DNA of 64,000 nt, taken from contig NZ_CP036278.1 in NCBI RefSeq assembly GCF_007748035.1, positions 3,162,001 to 3,226,000 of the forward strand. The letters are read 5' to 3'. The notes below the pieces were generated by a model. It saw only the letters and a program-made list of their open reading frames with translations. It was not told where the DNA came from and did not search any database. The translations under genes were made by a program, and so were the position numbers. Position 1 is the first letter of the stretch; the number at the start of each line of letters is the position of its first letter. Positions 9,848 to 19,032 of this stretch are shown here, piece after piece. This stretch comes from Aeoliella mucimassa. GTDB lineage: Bacteria > Planctomycetota > Planctomycetia > Pirellulales > Lacipirellulaceae.

Positions 9848-10004
9848 TGGAGCCTAGGTCGAGGCCGTTACAATCGGAATAGCCGGTGTTTTTTCGGCGA
9901 AATGGTAAATCTTGTTGCGAGAAAGCGGGGGCGTGATTAGCGTGGAATTTGTATCGTCGCACAAACAACCGATCGCTACTTATACCCCCTGAGAGATTTC
10001 TACC

Positions 10005-10472
10005 ATGTTAGTACGTACTCTTCTTGCCGCAATGGTTTTTGGCTTGGTCGCTGTGACTAGCCCGATGGCTCAGGCCGAGGAACCATGTGGCATGGGCCTC
10101 TCTGGTGGCTACGGATACGACTGGGGCTACGGCATTGGTATCGGCGGCTTGTACAACGGCCTCGATCGCTACACCGACTATCGGGTGCCCTATTTCGCCG
10201 CCCATCCGCCGGTGTACTACAGCCACCCAGTACCACGTACCTACGGCCATTCGCCATTTGCCTATCCACCGCATTTCCGCACTCCGGATATCTCCTTCGA
10301 AGTGGCTCCTGTCACGATTACGAATCCTTACGTGCCGTCGAGCGAAAAGCCGGCCAGTGTTGAGCGGGCGAGCGACTCGGATGAAACTGTCGCCGCTCCC
10401 GTGGCTTCCGATCCTTTGGTGATCGTGAATCCCTACGTAACCCCCTCGACCTACGCCAACGCTGCTCGCTAG
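10005..10472 (+). CDS. Small secreted Tyr/Gly/Pro-rich protein, unknown function
   Basis: A 155-residue exported protein. Residues 1-25 are a clear signal peptide ending PMAQAEE. The next part is rich in Gly and Tyr (GLSGGYGYDWGYGIGIGG), followed by a His/Tyr/Pro-rich stretch. The C-terminal half carries two near-identical short repeats, TNPYVPSS and VNPYVTPS, about 40 residues apart. It has its own promoter region, divergent from queG, and is followed by a strong intrinsic terminator, so it is probably monocistronic. Composition suggests a small envelope or cell-surface protein. No family recognised. Confidence 0.72.
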   Translation: MLVRTLLAAMVFGLVAVTSPMAQAEEPCGMGLSGGYGYDWGYGIGIGGLYNGLDRYTDYRVPYFAAHPPVYYSHPVPRTYGHSPFAYPPHFRTPDISFEVAPVTITNPYVPSSEKPASVERASDSDETVAAPVASDPLVIVNPYVTPSTYANAAR

Positions 10473-10501
10473 CAACTAGCGTATAGAACGAGTGTTCCTA
10501 C

Positions 10502-10555
10502 AGACGCGTGAAGCAGCTTGACGCTGGGAGTCGGCCGTTTCACGCGTCTCTTTTT
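10502..10555 (+). terminator. Rho-independent terminator
   Basis: A perfect 11-bp inverted repeat (AGACGCGTGAA at 10502-10512, TTCACGCGTCT at 10539-10549) with a 26-nt loop is followed by a run of five T at 10551-10555. It lies 30 bp after the stop of the small secreted protein and is correctly oriented to end that transcript. Confidence 0.85.
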
Positions 10556-10733
10556 GCGCCGATTTCGCTCAAGAAATCGACCTGGACATCCGACGGCAAT
10601 TCCGCGATGCTCCGCGGGTCGCTAGTGATGCAGGCAGGAAGCCTGGCTAGCACTGGCGAATAGGGTTCAAGGATCGAGCCCTCTTGTCCCTTCCACTCGA
10701 CGATGACCGCACATGGCAGAAAGGATGCTGCCC

Positions 10734-11801
10734 ATGGCCGCCGAGCCGTATTTACTCAGGCCGCTTTGCATCAATACTTCGTGTTTTCCCACCGTAGCAA
10801 CGCTGTTGCTAGCAATGGTGCTGCTTGGCACCACTGGTTGTAAAAACACGCCTAGCTCACTACCCAGCCCCTTTCTTGCCGATCGAGTACCTCCGCCTGA
10901 CTCCCGTATTCCTGCACCTGGTACGGCTGATCCCTACTATCAAGGGGGAGCGGTAACACCGCTGCCATCGACTCAGCCGATGGTGCAACCATTCCCAGGC
11001 ACGCAGCCCATGACGCAGCCGGTGCCGGCTACCATGCAGCCTGGGGTTCAACCCTTGGGTGCGCTGACACCGAGCCAGGATATCACCCCACTACCAGCCA
11101 ACGATGCGGTAGCCGAGTTCAGCGCACCGGCCAGCAGCCATAGCTTTGCTGGTGAAGAAGTCGCGGTGAGCATCCCCTCCGATGAGCAAGCGATGCGATT
11201 TGCCATGGTTCCCGAACCGGCGCAACCATCCGCAGCTCAGGCAGCCAATGCCCCGGTTGCGAACTTGGCCATGCAAACGGGGCCAGCCCCCACGACCACG
11301 GCTACCGTGCTCCACGATTCGACCGCGGCGAACTCTACGCCCACCACTGCTCCCACGATTACCAACTGGCCACCAGCGGTGAATTCCACCAGCCCTTCGA
11401 GTTCGCTGACGGATAGCGGAGTGTCGGGGAATGCTTCCGGTTTGTTCCGTGATCCCACGGTGCCGACCCAGGCTCCCGAACTGTATCAGGAACAGACTCC
11501 CCAGCCGATCCAGCAAACCACGGTGCCACGCGTACGAGTACCTGGTGCTGCCGAGCGGATTCGCGAAGAAGTGGTGCCTGGCAACGTGAATACCACCAGC
11601 TATCAGGTCGGTTTCGCTGGCGGGGGCAACAGCACTACCATGGCCATTCCACCTTCGGGTATCGCGATCCCAGCAACGTTTGCACCTGAAGGTTCGACCA
11701 ACTCAATACCTTCTGGTGATGGGTTCCGGACTCGAGGCACTTCGCATCAGCAGGCCTCGCCAAACCAAGGGCCAACCACGCTGATGGTCACTCCGGGCTG
11801 A
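10734..11801 (+). CDS. Pro/Thr/Gln-rich envelope protein, possible lipoprotein
   Basis: An exported protein of about 355 residues. A hydrophobic segment (TVATLLLAMVLLGTTG) is followed by Cys at about residue 36; the context GTTGC is an imperfect lipobox because Leu is missing at -3. The rest is low complexity: Pro/Thr/Gln/Ala repeats such as TQPMVQPFPGTQPMTQPVP, with little predicted structure. ATG at 10734 is preferred over ATG 10713 because AGAAAGG at 10718-10724 lies 9 bp before it. Likely a periplasmic or outer-membrane tethered linker protein. No recognised domain. Confidence 0.68.
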   Translation: MAAEPYLLRPLCINTSCFPTVATLLLAMVLLGTTGCKNTPSSLPSPFLADRVPPPDSRIPAPGTADPYYQGGAVTPLPSTQPMVQPFPGTQPMTQPVPATMQPGVQPLGALTPSQDITPLPANDAVAEFSAPASSHSFAGEEVAVSIPSDEQAMRFAMVPEPAQPSAAQAANAPVANLAMQTGPAPTTTATVLHDSTAANSTPTTAPTITNWPPAVNSTSPSSSLTDSGVSGNASGLFRDPTVPTQAPELYQEQTPQPIQQTTVPRVRVPGAAERIREEVVPGNVNTTSYQVGFAGGGNSTTMAIPPSGIAIPATFAPEGSTNSIPSGDGFRTRGTSHQQASPNQGPTTLMVTPG

Positions 11802-11985
11802 GTGCAACTAGTTGATTCGGTGGAGGATGGTCTTCCCTTCGACAAGCCAAAAAAACTGCGGTCTGTGACCGTCGAATGACCTCGCGTCCGCGATAATCGA
11901 CACAATCCTCCCTGAGCGACAGGCGAACCATGGGGTACACTGTAGCAATCGCCTAGCCCCTCCCCCTTCGTAAGTTTCAGCCGCC

Positions 11986-13938
11986 GTGTCGACGATTCCA
12001 CAAGGACTGTCCCGCAAGATTCAAGCCGTGGCTGGTGGGCCGACGCATCGCCGGCTCGCCAAGTGGGCATCCTACGTACCGGCCATCGGGGCGTTGGAAC
12101 CTGCGTTGCAGGAACTCAGTGCTTACGATCTACGAAAAGAGAGTCTCTCGCTTCGCTATCGGGCGCGTAGTGGTGAGCCGCTCGATCGGTTATTGATCGA
12201 GGCTTTCGCACTGGTTCGCGAAGCGGGCCGGCGAACACTCGGCATGCGACACTTCGACGTTCAGCTGCTCGGCGGGGCCGCAGTGCATCATCGCTCGATT
12301 GCCGAAATGCAAACCGGTGAAGGTAAAACGCTTACTGCGACCCTACCGATGTATCTGGCCGCCTTGGAAGGCAAAGGGGCGCATCTGGCCACGGTCAACG
12401 ATTACCTGGCCAAACGCGATGCCGATCTGATGAAGCCGATCTACGAGGCCCTTGGCTTGTCCGTAGGTGTGATACAAGGCCAACAGCCTCAGGCGGATCG
12501 TCGTAAGGCGTATCATTGCGACGTCACCTACGGAACGTCGAATGAGATGGGCTTCGACTTCCTGCGCGACCGCTTGCTGAAGCGACGGATCGACGAGGGG
12601 CATCGCGATCTGTTTGGCGAAATGCTTGGTGGTCAGGCGTCGCACAACGAGAAGCCAGTGCAACGCGACTTACACTACATGCTCGTCGACGAAGCGGATA
12701 GTATTCTCATCGACGAAGCCCGGACCCCGCTGATTATCAGTGCTCTGCCTGGCGAAGACGAGAAGATCGCTGCCGAAGCTTACTCGTGGGCGGCCGAAGT
12801 CGCTCCCAAGTTCATTGAGGACGAGCATTACGAGTATGAACACAAAGAGAAGCGAGTCGATCTGGTGTTGGAGGGACGACAACTCGTTCGCGAATTGCCC
12901 AAACCTTCGGCCACCGACAAATTGCCGCTCTCGACGATTTATGAATACATCGAACGAGCCATCAAGGTCGGCCGCGAGATGATCCTCGACCGGCACTACG
13001 TCGTGCGAGATGGCGAGATCGTGATTGTCGACGAGTTCACCGGGCGTCTAGCCGAAGGGCGTAAATGGCGAGCCGGCATTCACCAGGCGATCGAGGCCAA
13101 GGAAGGGGTCGAAGTGACGTTCGAAACCAATCAGGCCGCCCGCATCACGATTCAAGATCTCTTTCTGCGCTACGCCCGCCTTACTGGTATGACAGGCACC
13201 GCCCGGTCGAGCGCCCGCGAGTTGCGTAAGATCTACAAAACATACGTGGTGCCGATTCCGACAAACCGCCCCCCGATTCGCCAGCAATTGCCAACCCAGG
13301 TGTATGGAACCGCCGAGGCTAAATGGCACGCGATTGTCGACGACGTGATGGCCGAGCATCAAAAGGGTCGCCCGGTGCTCGTCGGTACCCGGTCGATCGA
13401 TAAAAGCGAAATCCTCTCGCGTCTGTTGGAGGCCAAAGGCCTGGTGCACACCGTGCTCAACGCCCGGTACATCGCCCGCGAAGCCGAAATCGTTGCCGAA
13501 GCGGGGCAGCACGGAAAGATCACGGTAGCCACAAACATGGCGGGACGTGGTACCGACATCAAGCTTGGGCCTGGGGTCGAGGAAATCGGCGGCCTGCATG
13601 TGGTTTGTACCGAACTACACGAATCGCAACGTATCGACCGCCAGTTGATCGGTCGCTGCGGCCGCCAAGGCGATCCCGGCACCTATCGCCAGTTTCTTTC
13701 TCTCGACGACGAAATTCTGCTGCTCGGCTTTGGCCCCAAGAAAGCCAAACGGCTTCTGGAGCTAGGCGCCCGCTCCGAAGGTGCGCTGAGCGGTTACGAG
13801 GGTGCATTTCGCCGCGCCCAGCAAAAGGTCGAACGAAAGCACTTCCGCGACCGAAAAGTGATGCTGTATTTCGAGAAGGAACGCCAAAAAATGCAGCGTC
13901 AGATGAGTCAGGATCCCTATTTGGATACCGCTGGTTAG
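11986..13938 (+). CDS. Short SecA-family translocase ATPase (paralogue lacking C-terminal domains)
   Basis: A 650-residue SecA homologue with a GTG start. SecA uses ATP to drive preproteins through SecYEG. Visible motifs are Walker A MQTGEGKT (about 108), Walker B with VDEADSILIDEA (about 233), the preprotein cross-linking region (about 260-400), GTRSIDKSE (about 467), TNMAGRGTDIKLG (about 515) and GRCGRQGDPG (about 555). The protein ends shortly after AQQKVERKHFRDRK, the beginning of the helical scaffold. The rest of the scaffold, the helical wing and the zinc-finger tail of canonical SecA (about 900 residues) are absent. A housekeeping full-length secA presumably lies elsewhere, and this copy may serve a specialised export role. 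Neighbours give no hint about substrate. Confidence 0.87.
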   Translation: MSTIPQGLSRKIQAVAGGPTHRRLAKWASYVPAIGALEPALQELSAYDLRKESLSLRYRARSGEPLDRLLIEAFALVREAGRRTLGMRHFDVQLLGGAAVHHRSIAEMQTGEGKTLTATLPMYLAALEGKGAHLATVNDYLAKRDADLMKPIYEALGLSVGVIQGQQPQADRRKAYHCDVTYGTSNEMGFDFLRDRLLKRRIDEGHRDLFGEMLGGQASHNEKPVQRDLHYMLVDEADSILIDEARTPLIISALPGEDEKIAAEAYSWAAEVAPKFIEDEHYEYEHKEKRVDLVLEGRQLVRELPKPSATDKLPLSTIYEYIERAIKVGREMILDRHYVVRDGEIVIVDEFTGRLAEGRKWRAGIHQAIEAKEGVEVTFETNQAARITIQDLFLRYARLTGMTGTARSSARELRKIYKTYVVPIPTNRPPIRQQLPTQVYGTAEAKWHAIVDDVMAEHQKGRPVLVGTRSIDKSEILSRLLEAKGLVHTVLNARYIAREAEIVAEAGQHGKITVATNMAGRGTDIKLGPGVEEIGGLHVVCTELHESQRIDRQLIGRCGRQGDPGTYRQFLSLDDEILLLGFGPKKAKRLLELGARSEGALSGYEGAFRRAQQKVERKHFRDRKVMLYFEKERQKMQRQMSQDPYLDTAG

Positions 13939-14005
13939 TGCCAACTCCGCGTCCATGCCCTTATTTGGCGATTCTTCATCACGCCCTCGCCTACCAATCG
14001 GTCGG

Positions 14006-14074
14006 AACCGCAATTTTGATAACGGTCGGACAAATTCTGAGTTGCGAGCTAGCCATCGCTGCGGAATTGCGGTT
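14006..14074. other. Inverted repeat between the short secA and the IS element
   Basis: Ten-base perfect arms AACCGCAATT (14006-14015) and AATTGCGGTT (14065-14074) are separated by 49 nt. There is no T-run after the right arm; the IS630 target TA is at 14079-14080. It could be a terminator remnant for the upstream gene or a target feature used by the element. Low certainty. Confidence 0.4.
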
Positions 14075-14080
14075 AGACTA

Positions 14081-14105
14081 GTACGTCGTCCCGGAAGTCA
14101 TTTCC
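14081..14105. repeat. IS630 terminal inverted repeat (left)
   Basis: Starts GTACGTCGTCCCGGAAG directly after the flanking TA. Compared with the reverse complement of the right end, 19 of 25 positions match, including the first seven. Confidence 0.88.
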
Positions 14106-15197
14106 TATAGAGTTCAGGGAAGACGCGTTTGGCGTCTTTTCGATGGAAGGTCCAATTGATTTTGATTTTCTTCCGATTGCGGTCGCGTGAACAGTGGGAG
14201 AGTTCGCTTTGAACCTTGTCGAGCGAAGCCAACCGACGTCCCAGGCATTGTCGCTGTATGGCCGAGATTTCGATCTCGGCCATGTTGAGCCAACTGGCAT
14301 GCTTGGGGGTAAAATGCCACACAATCCGCTCCAGCATTGGCCGAGCCGCCTCCTCGCCAAAGGTTTCGATCAACGACTTCTCGTTGTGCGTGTTGAGGTT
14401 GTCCATCACCAGATGAACCCGCTCTGCGTCGGGATAGCGCTTCAAGAGGTCGCGGACGAACCGGGCGAAGTCGGCTCGCTTGCGGTGACGCTTGGCCTGA
14501 ACGAATCGCTTGCCCGCCTTCGGCTCGACCGCCACGAACACGCTGCAGGTTCCGCAGCGGCGGTACTCGTAGTCCTGCTTCGCGATCTTGCCGGGTGCCG
14601 CGGGCTCGGGCGGCCGCGCGTCGTCGACCCTCTGATAGGGCTGCTCGTCGAGGCAGACGACCGGCTCGTTCGGGTCGAGCGGCTTCTCGTACTGCTCGAG
14701 GACGTCCTCCATCCGCTCACAGAACTCGTCGTTCAGCTTGGGCACGCACCAAGTTTTTTTCGCCACGGCTTCAGGTCGTGTTCCTTGAGCCACAGCGAGA
14801 CCTCCGTCACGCTGAGCGAATCGACGAAGCCTTCCTTCACCGCGTGCTCGCACAACAATTCCAGCGTCCAGCGAGCCCGTCCCTCGGGCGGCTCGCTGCA
14901 CGCCAGGGCGATTACCTGTTGCTGCTGCCGCTTGGTGAACTCTGGGGGGCGGCCCGAGCGAGGCGCATCGTACACCGCCCGCTGGACGCCCTCTTCGCAG
15001 AACCGCTTTCGGACGGCTCGGACGTTGCGCGTCGTGCAGCCCACATGCTCGGCGATCTCTTCGTCGGTGCATCCCGAGTCCGATTTCAATAATATCTGGC
15101 AGCGACGCACCACTTGCGCCGCGCGGGCGCCTGAGCGTGCTAGCTGCTCCAAACCTCCACGGGCCTGGTGGTCCAGGCAAACAATGTGCTTTTTCAT
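14098..15197 (-). CDS. IS630-family transposase OrfAB, made by -1 frameshifting
   Basis: The full transposase joins two frames. The first part (15197 to about 14754) is the helix-turn-helix DNA-binding region; the second (about 14754 to 14098) is the DDE catalytic domain. The catalytic residues are in VVCLDEQPY (D), HLVMDNLNTHN (D) and SWLNMAEIEIS (E). On the coding strand a run of seven A (complement of 14754-14760) is read as A AAA AAA. Slipping back one base changes RKKLGACPS-stop to RKKTWCVPKLNDEF and enters the catalytic frame. The combined length of about 365 residues is normal for IS630. The 369-residue single-frame reading beginning at 15207 has a non-family N-terminus and is not the natural product. 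Confidence 0.9.
14733..15197 (-). CDS. IS630 OrfA (unshifted product, helix-turn-helix part)
   Basis: A 154-residue product made when no frameshift occurs. It carries two helix-turn-helix segments (DEEIAEHVGCTTRNVRAVRKRF and the winged region RWTLELLCEHAVKEG) that bind the element ends. It stops just after the slippery A7 run. In IS630-type elements such short products can act as transposition regulators; that role is inferred. Confidence 0.8.
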   Translation of the reverse strand: MKKHIVCLDHQARGGLEQLARSGARAAQVVRRCQILLKSDSGCTDEEIAEHVGCTTRNVRAVRKRFCEEGVQRAVYDAPRSGRPPEFTKRQQQQVIALACSEPPEGRARWTLELLCEHAVKEGFVDSLSVTEVSLWLKEHDLKPWRKKLGACPS

Positions 15198-15215
15198 TCC
15201 GCAGCATATAGCAGC

Positions 15216-15240
15216 GGAATGGATTTCAGGAAAGACGTAC
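15216..15240. repeat. IS630 terminal inverted repeat (right)
   Basis: Ends AAAGACGTAC directly before the flanking TA. Read inward it begins GTACGTCTTTCCTGAAA and matches the left repeat at 19 of 25 positions. Confidence 0.88.
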
Positions 15241-15364
15241 TAGGTCCCCGCAACCAATACCCCCGAGCCACGATTGATGGGAAAGTTTTCCGACCGAACG
15301 TGGCTCGTTGCCTATCATCACGCAAAATCCCACTGCTGGACAATCCTCCCAGGAGCCCATGGCT

Positions 15365-16483
15365 ATGCGCATCACCGGATATCTGGTTTTGATCTTTGCC
15401 GCGTTGCTCGCTCCGGTGCATGCCACCGAGGTGACCGACGCGATTGAGATTGTACGAACCGCTTCGCCGACCACCGCTACGAGCGACGAGATACGCGCCG
15501 CCTGGAAAACTCTGGCCGATGCCGAAGTGGATGAGATTCCCACCATGCTTCGCGGCATGGGTAGCGCAAATCCAGCAGTCGAAAACTGGTTGCGAACTGC
15601 GGTCGATGCGGTGTTCGAACGAGCCTTGGCATCCAAATCCGAACTACCGAAGGCTGCCCTGGTCGACTTGCTCGCAGACACGCAGGCCGCGCCGCGTGGG
15701 CGTCGGACAGCTTACGAGTTGCTGGAGCAGATCGACCCACCCAAAGCTCAAGAGTTGCTCGTGAACATGATGGAAGACCCCAGCCTGGAGATTCGCTACG
15801 ACTCAGTAGCCGCCAATCTGGAACTCGCCGATGCCGCCGAAGGCGAGGCGAAACAACAGCAGCTTCACAGAATACTCGGTTCAGCTCGCGACCTCGAACA
15901 GATCGAGCAATGCATCACCTCCCTGGAGGAGTTCGGCGAAGAAATTGATCTGGCTGCGCATCTAGGCTACATCAAGTCGTGGCGACTCTGCGGGGTATTC
16001 GACAACAGTTCTCAGGGGGGATTCGCTGTGGTTTATCCTCCCGAGCAGACGATTGATTTCGCCGCGAGTTACGAGGGCAAAGAAGAGACCGCCCAATGGC
16101 AAAGCGAGTCGATCTCTACCGACGACAGCATGGGCAAAGTCGATCTCAACGATCTGATCGGCCCCGAAAAGGGGGCGGCTGCTTACGCTTATACCGAAAT
16201 CGAAGTTGCCGAAATGACTCCGATTCAAGTGCGTTACATCAGCCCGAATGCCACCAAGCTGTGGGTGAACGGTCAACTGGTTGCTTCGAACGAAGTCTAC
16301 CACGGCGGCACTGCCATCGATCAGTACATCGTGGATGTCACGCTCCAAGCGGGCGTGAACAAGCTGTTGATCAAAGTTTGCCAAAACGAACAAACCGACG
16401 CCTGGGCGCAAGTGTGGGAGTTTCAACTTCGCCTGACCGACCAACTGGGCGGCGCCATCGACTTCACCCCGATTAAGCAATAA
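15365..16483 (+). CDS. Secreted HEAT-like / beta-sandwich protein, unknown function
   Basis: An exported protein of 372 residues with signal peptide MRITGYLVLIFAALLAPVHA. The first half is helical with HEAT-like units (residues about 75-190, for example KAALVDLLADT and AQELLVNMMEDPSLEIRYD). The second half is a beta-sandwich with the pattern TKLWVNGQLV ... LQAGVNKLLIKVCQNE, common in planctomycete secreted proteins and galactose-binding-like domains. ATG 15365 is preferred because AGGAG (15351-15355) is 9 bp upstream; ATG 15359 would be only 3 bp away. It precedes a PQQ-type propeller gene by 12 bp and probably forms an operon with it. The IS element sits just upstream and may affect its promoter. 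Confidence 0.75.
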   Translation: MRITGYLVLIFAALLAPVHATEVTDAIEIVRTASPTTATSDEIRAAWKTLADAEVDEIPTMLRGMGSANPAVENWLRTAVDAVFERALASKSELPKAALVDLLADTQAAPRGRRTAYELLEQIDPPKAQELLVNMMEDPSLEIRYDSVAANLELADAAEGEAKQQQLHRILGSARDLEQIEQCITSLEEFGEEIDLAAHLGYIKSWRLCGVFDNSSQGGFAVVYPPEQTIDFAASYEGKEETAQWQSESISTDDSMGKVDLNDLIGPEKGAAAYAYTEIEVAEMTPIQVRYISPNATKLWVNGQLVASNEVYHGGTAIDQYIVDVTLQAGVNKLLIKVCQNEQTDAWAQVWEFQLRLTDQLGGAIDFTPIKQ

Positions 16484-16495
16484 GGTAGATCCACT

Positions 16496-17731
16496 ATGAG
16501 CCTAAGAATCTTCTTGATTGCCTGGATGTGTGCCTCGATGGCTTCGGCTGCCGAATGGAGTGGGTTTCGTGGCCCGCAAGGCAGCAGTACCGCCAGCGAC
16601 AGTACGACTTTGCCCGATAGTTTCGATACCGAGTCGGGAGAGAACATCGCCTGGCGTTGCAAACTGCCAGGACGCGGGGTCAGCGGTCCCGTGGTTGCTA
16701 ACGGTAAAGTACTCGTCACCGCTTCGAGTGGCAAAGAACGTAACCGACTGCATGTAGCAGCGATTGATGAGCAAACCGGCACCCTGTTGTGGCATCGCCA
16801 ATTTTGGTCGACCGGGCGCAACCATTGCCATCCATCGTCGGCCAACGCGGCGCCGACTCCCGCGACCGATGGCGAGCGGCTGTATGCGTTTTACTCGTCT
16901 AACGATTTGGCGTGTTTCGATCTCGAAGGAAACATGCTCTGGTTCCGTGGACTAACGCTCGATCACCCTGGAGTCGGCAACGATGTCGGCATGGCTTCGT
17001 CGCCGGTAGTTACGGGCGATGTCGTGGTGGTGCAGTGTGAGTGTCAGGCGAACTCGTTTGTGGCGGCCTACGACCGCCTGACCGGCGAAGAAAAATGGAG
17101 CCTCGAGCGTCCCCCATCTCCGAACTGGGCTTCGCCAGTCGCACTGGAAATCGAAACCCCCGGCGAGGGCAAAGTGCCCGCCGTCGTGCTGCAGTGCGGC
17201 CGCAATCTTGCCGCCTACCGTGCTGATAATGGGGCGATGTTGTGGGACGTGAAGATTTCGTGCGGCGCGATTCCTTCCGCCTCGGGACGCGACGGAGTGC
17301 TGTATGTTCCCACGAATCGCGGCATCGCAGCCGTGGCGACCAAAGTCGATCAGCCTGGCGACCGCATCCTCTGGACGGAAGATAACCTAAAATGCGGCAA
17401 TCCCAGCCCCATTGTTACCAGCGACGCACTGCTGGTGGTTAACAGTGCCGGAGTACTGACGAGTGCATCGCTCGAAGATGGCTCGACCGATTGGAAAAAA
17501 CGCCTCGGTGGTCGATACTGGGCGACTCCCGTGGTTGCCGGCAACCGATTGTATGCGATGACCGACACCGGCGAGGCCATTATTTTCGACCTGGACAACG
17601 AGAAAGTGCTCGCGAAATGTTCGCTCGGCGCAGACGAACAAGTTTCGGGCTCGCCGGCCGTTGTCGATGGGGCTTTGTTTGTTCGTAGCCACGACTACCT
17701 TTGGAAGATTGCCCAGAACTCTTCGGAGTAG
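16496..17731 (+). CDS. Secreted PQQ-like beta-propeller protein (BamB-like fold)
   Basis: A 411-residue exported protein with signal peptide MSLRIFLIAWMCASMASA. The mature part opens EWSGFRGPQGSS, typical of planctomycete PQQ-like propellers. Repeated blade motifs follow: GTLLWHRQF, GNMLWFRG, GEEKWSLERP, GAMLWDVKI, DRILWTEDN and STDWKKRLGG. PQQ-dehydrogenase catalytic residues are not apparent, so this is a scaffold or binding propeller rather than an enzyme. It is 12 bp downstream of the HEAT/sandwich protein and 14 bp upstream of aroA, suggesting one transcript. Confidence 0.85.
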   Translation: MSLRIFLIAWMCASMASAAEWSGFRGPQGSSTASDSTTLPDSFDTESGENIAWRCKLPGRGVSGPVVANGKVLVTASSGKERNRLHVAAIDEQTGTLLWHRQFWSTGRNHCHPSSANAAPTPATDGERLYAFYSSNDLACFDLEGNMLWFRGLTLDHPGVGNDVGMASSPVVTGDVVVVQCECQANSFVAAYDRLTGEEKWSLERPPSPNWASPVALEIETPGEGKVPAVVLQCGRNLAAYRADNGAMLWDVKISCGAIPSASGRDGVLYVPTNRGIAAVATKVDQPGDRILWTEDNLKCGNPSPIVTSDALLVVNSAGVLTSASLEDGSTDWKKRLGGRYWATPVVAGNRLYAMTDTGEAIIFDLDNEKVLAKCSLGADEQVSGSPAVVDGALFVRSHDYLWKIAQNSSE

Positions 17732-17745
17732 ACTATAGTTAATCC

Positions 17746-19032
17746 ATGTCCGATTCCATCACCATCGCCCCCGCGGTCGGCCCGCTACAGGCCGAAGTTC
17801 GTCCTCCTGGTTCCAAGAGTATCACCAACCGAGCCTTGGTCTGTGCTGCGCTTGCTAAAGGTGCTTCGACCCTGACCGGTGCACTGGTGAGTGACGACAC
17901 CCAGGTGATGATCGAATCACTTGGGCGGTTAGGTATTTCCGTTGCCCTTTCCGACAACGGCACCACCCTGCGGGTCGATGGAAGCGGCGGCAAGATTCCC
18001 GCCGCAGAAGCGGAGCTGTTTATCGGCAACAGCGGAACCACCATTCGGTTTCTTACCGCCATGGTGTCGCTCGGTCAGGGAACCTATCGCCTGGATGGAG
18101 TTCCTCGGATGCGCGAGCGCCCGATCGGCGACCTGGTGAACGCCCTCGCCCAGCTTAGAGTCGAAGCCAGTTGCGAGTCGCCCGGCGGTTGCCCCCCGGT
18201 GTTGGTAAAGGCAACCGGTCTACCGGGAGGTTCCGCGTCGGTCCGCGGCAATATTTCGAGCCAGTATCTCAGCGGTTTGTTGATGGCCATTCCCTCGGCC
18301 GCTGGCCCCGTGGAACTAGCGATTCAAGGCGAGCTCGTCTCGCAACCCTACGTGCAGATGACTTTGGAAGTGATGCGTTCGTTTGGTGTCGAACTCACTG
18401 CGCGGGAAGATCTATCGCAGTTCACCTCGCCTGGTGGGCAGATCTATCAAGCATGCGATTATGCCATCGAGCCCGACGCATCGGCTGCTAGTTACTTCTG
18501 GGCCGCCGCAGCGATTGTCGGCGGATCGGTCACTGTGGCCGGACTCTCCACCGAAAGCTTGCAAGGCGATGTTGCCATTGTCGACTTGCTCGAACAGATG
18601 GGCTGCCAGGTCGATCGGCACTCCGACCGAATCACCGTGACCGGTGGCAAGCTAAAAGGTATCTCGGCCAATATGAATGCCGTGAGTGATATGGTGCAGA
18701 CCATCGCTGCAGTCGCCTTGTTTGCCGAAGGCCCCACCGAGATCACTGGTGTTGCCCACAATCGGCACAAGGAAACCGATCGCATCGGCGCTCTAGCCAC
18801 GGAGCTTCGCAAGCTGGGAGCCGAAGTCGACGAACTGGAAGATGGACTCCGCATCACGCCCGGCCCGCTACGCCCCGCCAGTGTGGAGACCTATGATGAT
18901 CACCGGATGGCGATGAGTTTGTCGCTGGTCGGTCTCAAACAACCTGGGATCGAGATTCTTGATCCCGGCTGCACGTCGAAAACGTATCCAGAGTTCTTCG
19001 ACGACATGAAAAAAGCGACCAGCCGTAGCTAG
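17746..19032 (+). CDS. aroA: 3-phosphoshikimate 1-carboxyvinyltransferase (EPSP synthase)
   Basis: A cytoplasmic shikimate-pathway enzyme joining shikimate-3-phosphate and phosphoenolpyruvate, 428 residues. Key motifs are PPGSKSITNRALVCAALAKG (S3P/PEP-binding lysine, about residues 20-40), ELFIGNSGTTIRFLTA (about 88-103), GVPRMRERPIGDLVNAL (about 115-131), HNRHKETDRI and YDDHRMAMS (about 383-391). The length is typical. It is the last gene of the 15365 operon and ends inside a bidirectional terminator hairpin. No other aromatic pathway gene is nearby. Confidence 0.96.
   Translation: MSDSITIAPAVGPLQAEVRPPGSKSITNRALVCAALAKGASTLTGALVSDDTQVMIESLGRLGISVALSDNGTTLRVDGSGGKIPAAEAELFIGNSGTTIRFLTAMVSLGQGTYRLDGVPRMRERPIGDLVNALAQLRVEASCESPGGCPPVLVKATGLPGGSASVRGNISSQYLSGLLMAIPSAAGPVELAIQGELVSQPYVQMTLEVMRSFGVELTAREDLSQFTSPGGQIYQACDYAIEPDASAASYFWAAAAIVGGSVTVAGLSTESLQGDVAIVDLLEQMGCQVDRHSDRITVTGGKLKGISANMNAVSDMVQTIAAVALFAEGPTEITGVAHNRHKETDRIGALATELRKLGAEVDELEDGLRITPGPLRPASVETYDDHRMAMSLSLVGLKQPGIEILDPGCTSKTYPEFFDDMKKATSRS

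Larger units (their letters stand above)
14081..15240 (-). mobile_element. IS630-family insertion sequence, apparently complete
   Basis: An element of 1,160 bp bounded by imperfect terminal inverted repeats (GTACGTC at both tips) and flanked on both sides by TA (14079-14080 and 15241-15242), the target duplicated by IS630/Tc1-type elements. It contains one transposase coding region on the minus strand, expressed through a -1 frameshift. All three catalytic acidic residues are present, so it may be active. It is inserted between the short secA gene and the 15365 operon, about 120 bp upstream of that operon's first start. Confidence 0.93.

Noticed and set aside
14194-15243. A 349-residue plus-strand open frame inside the IS element
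   Set aside because: The minus strand holds the transposase with its DDE residues; this frame runs across the right inverted repeat and is not a transposase.
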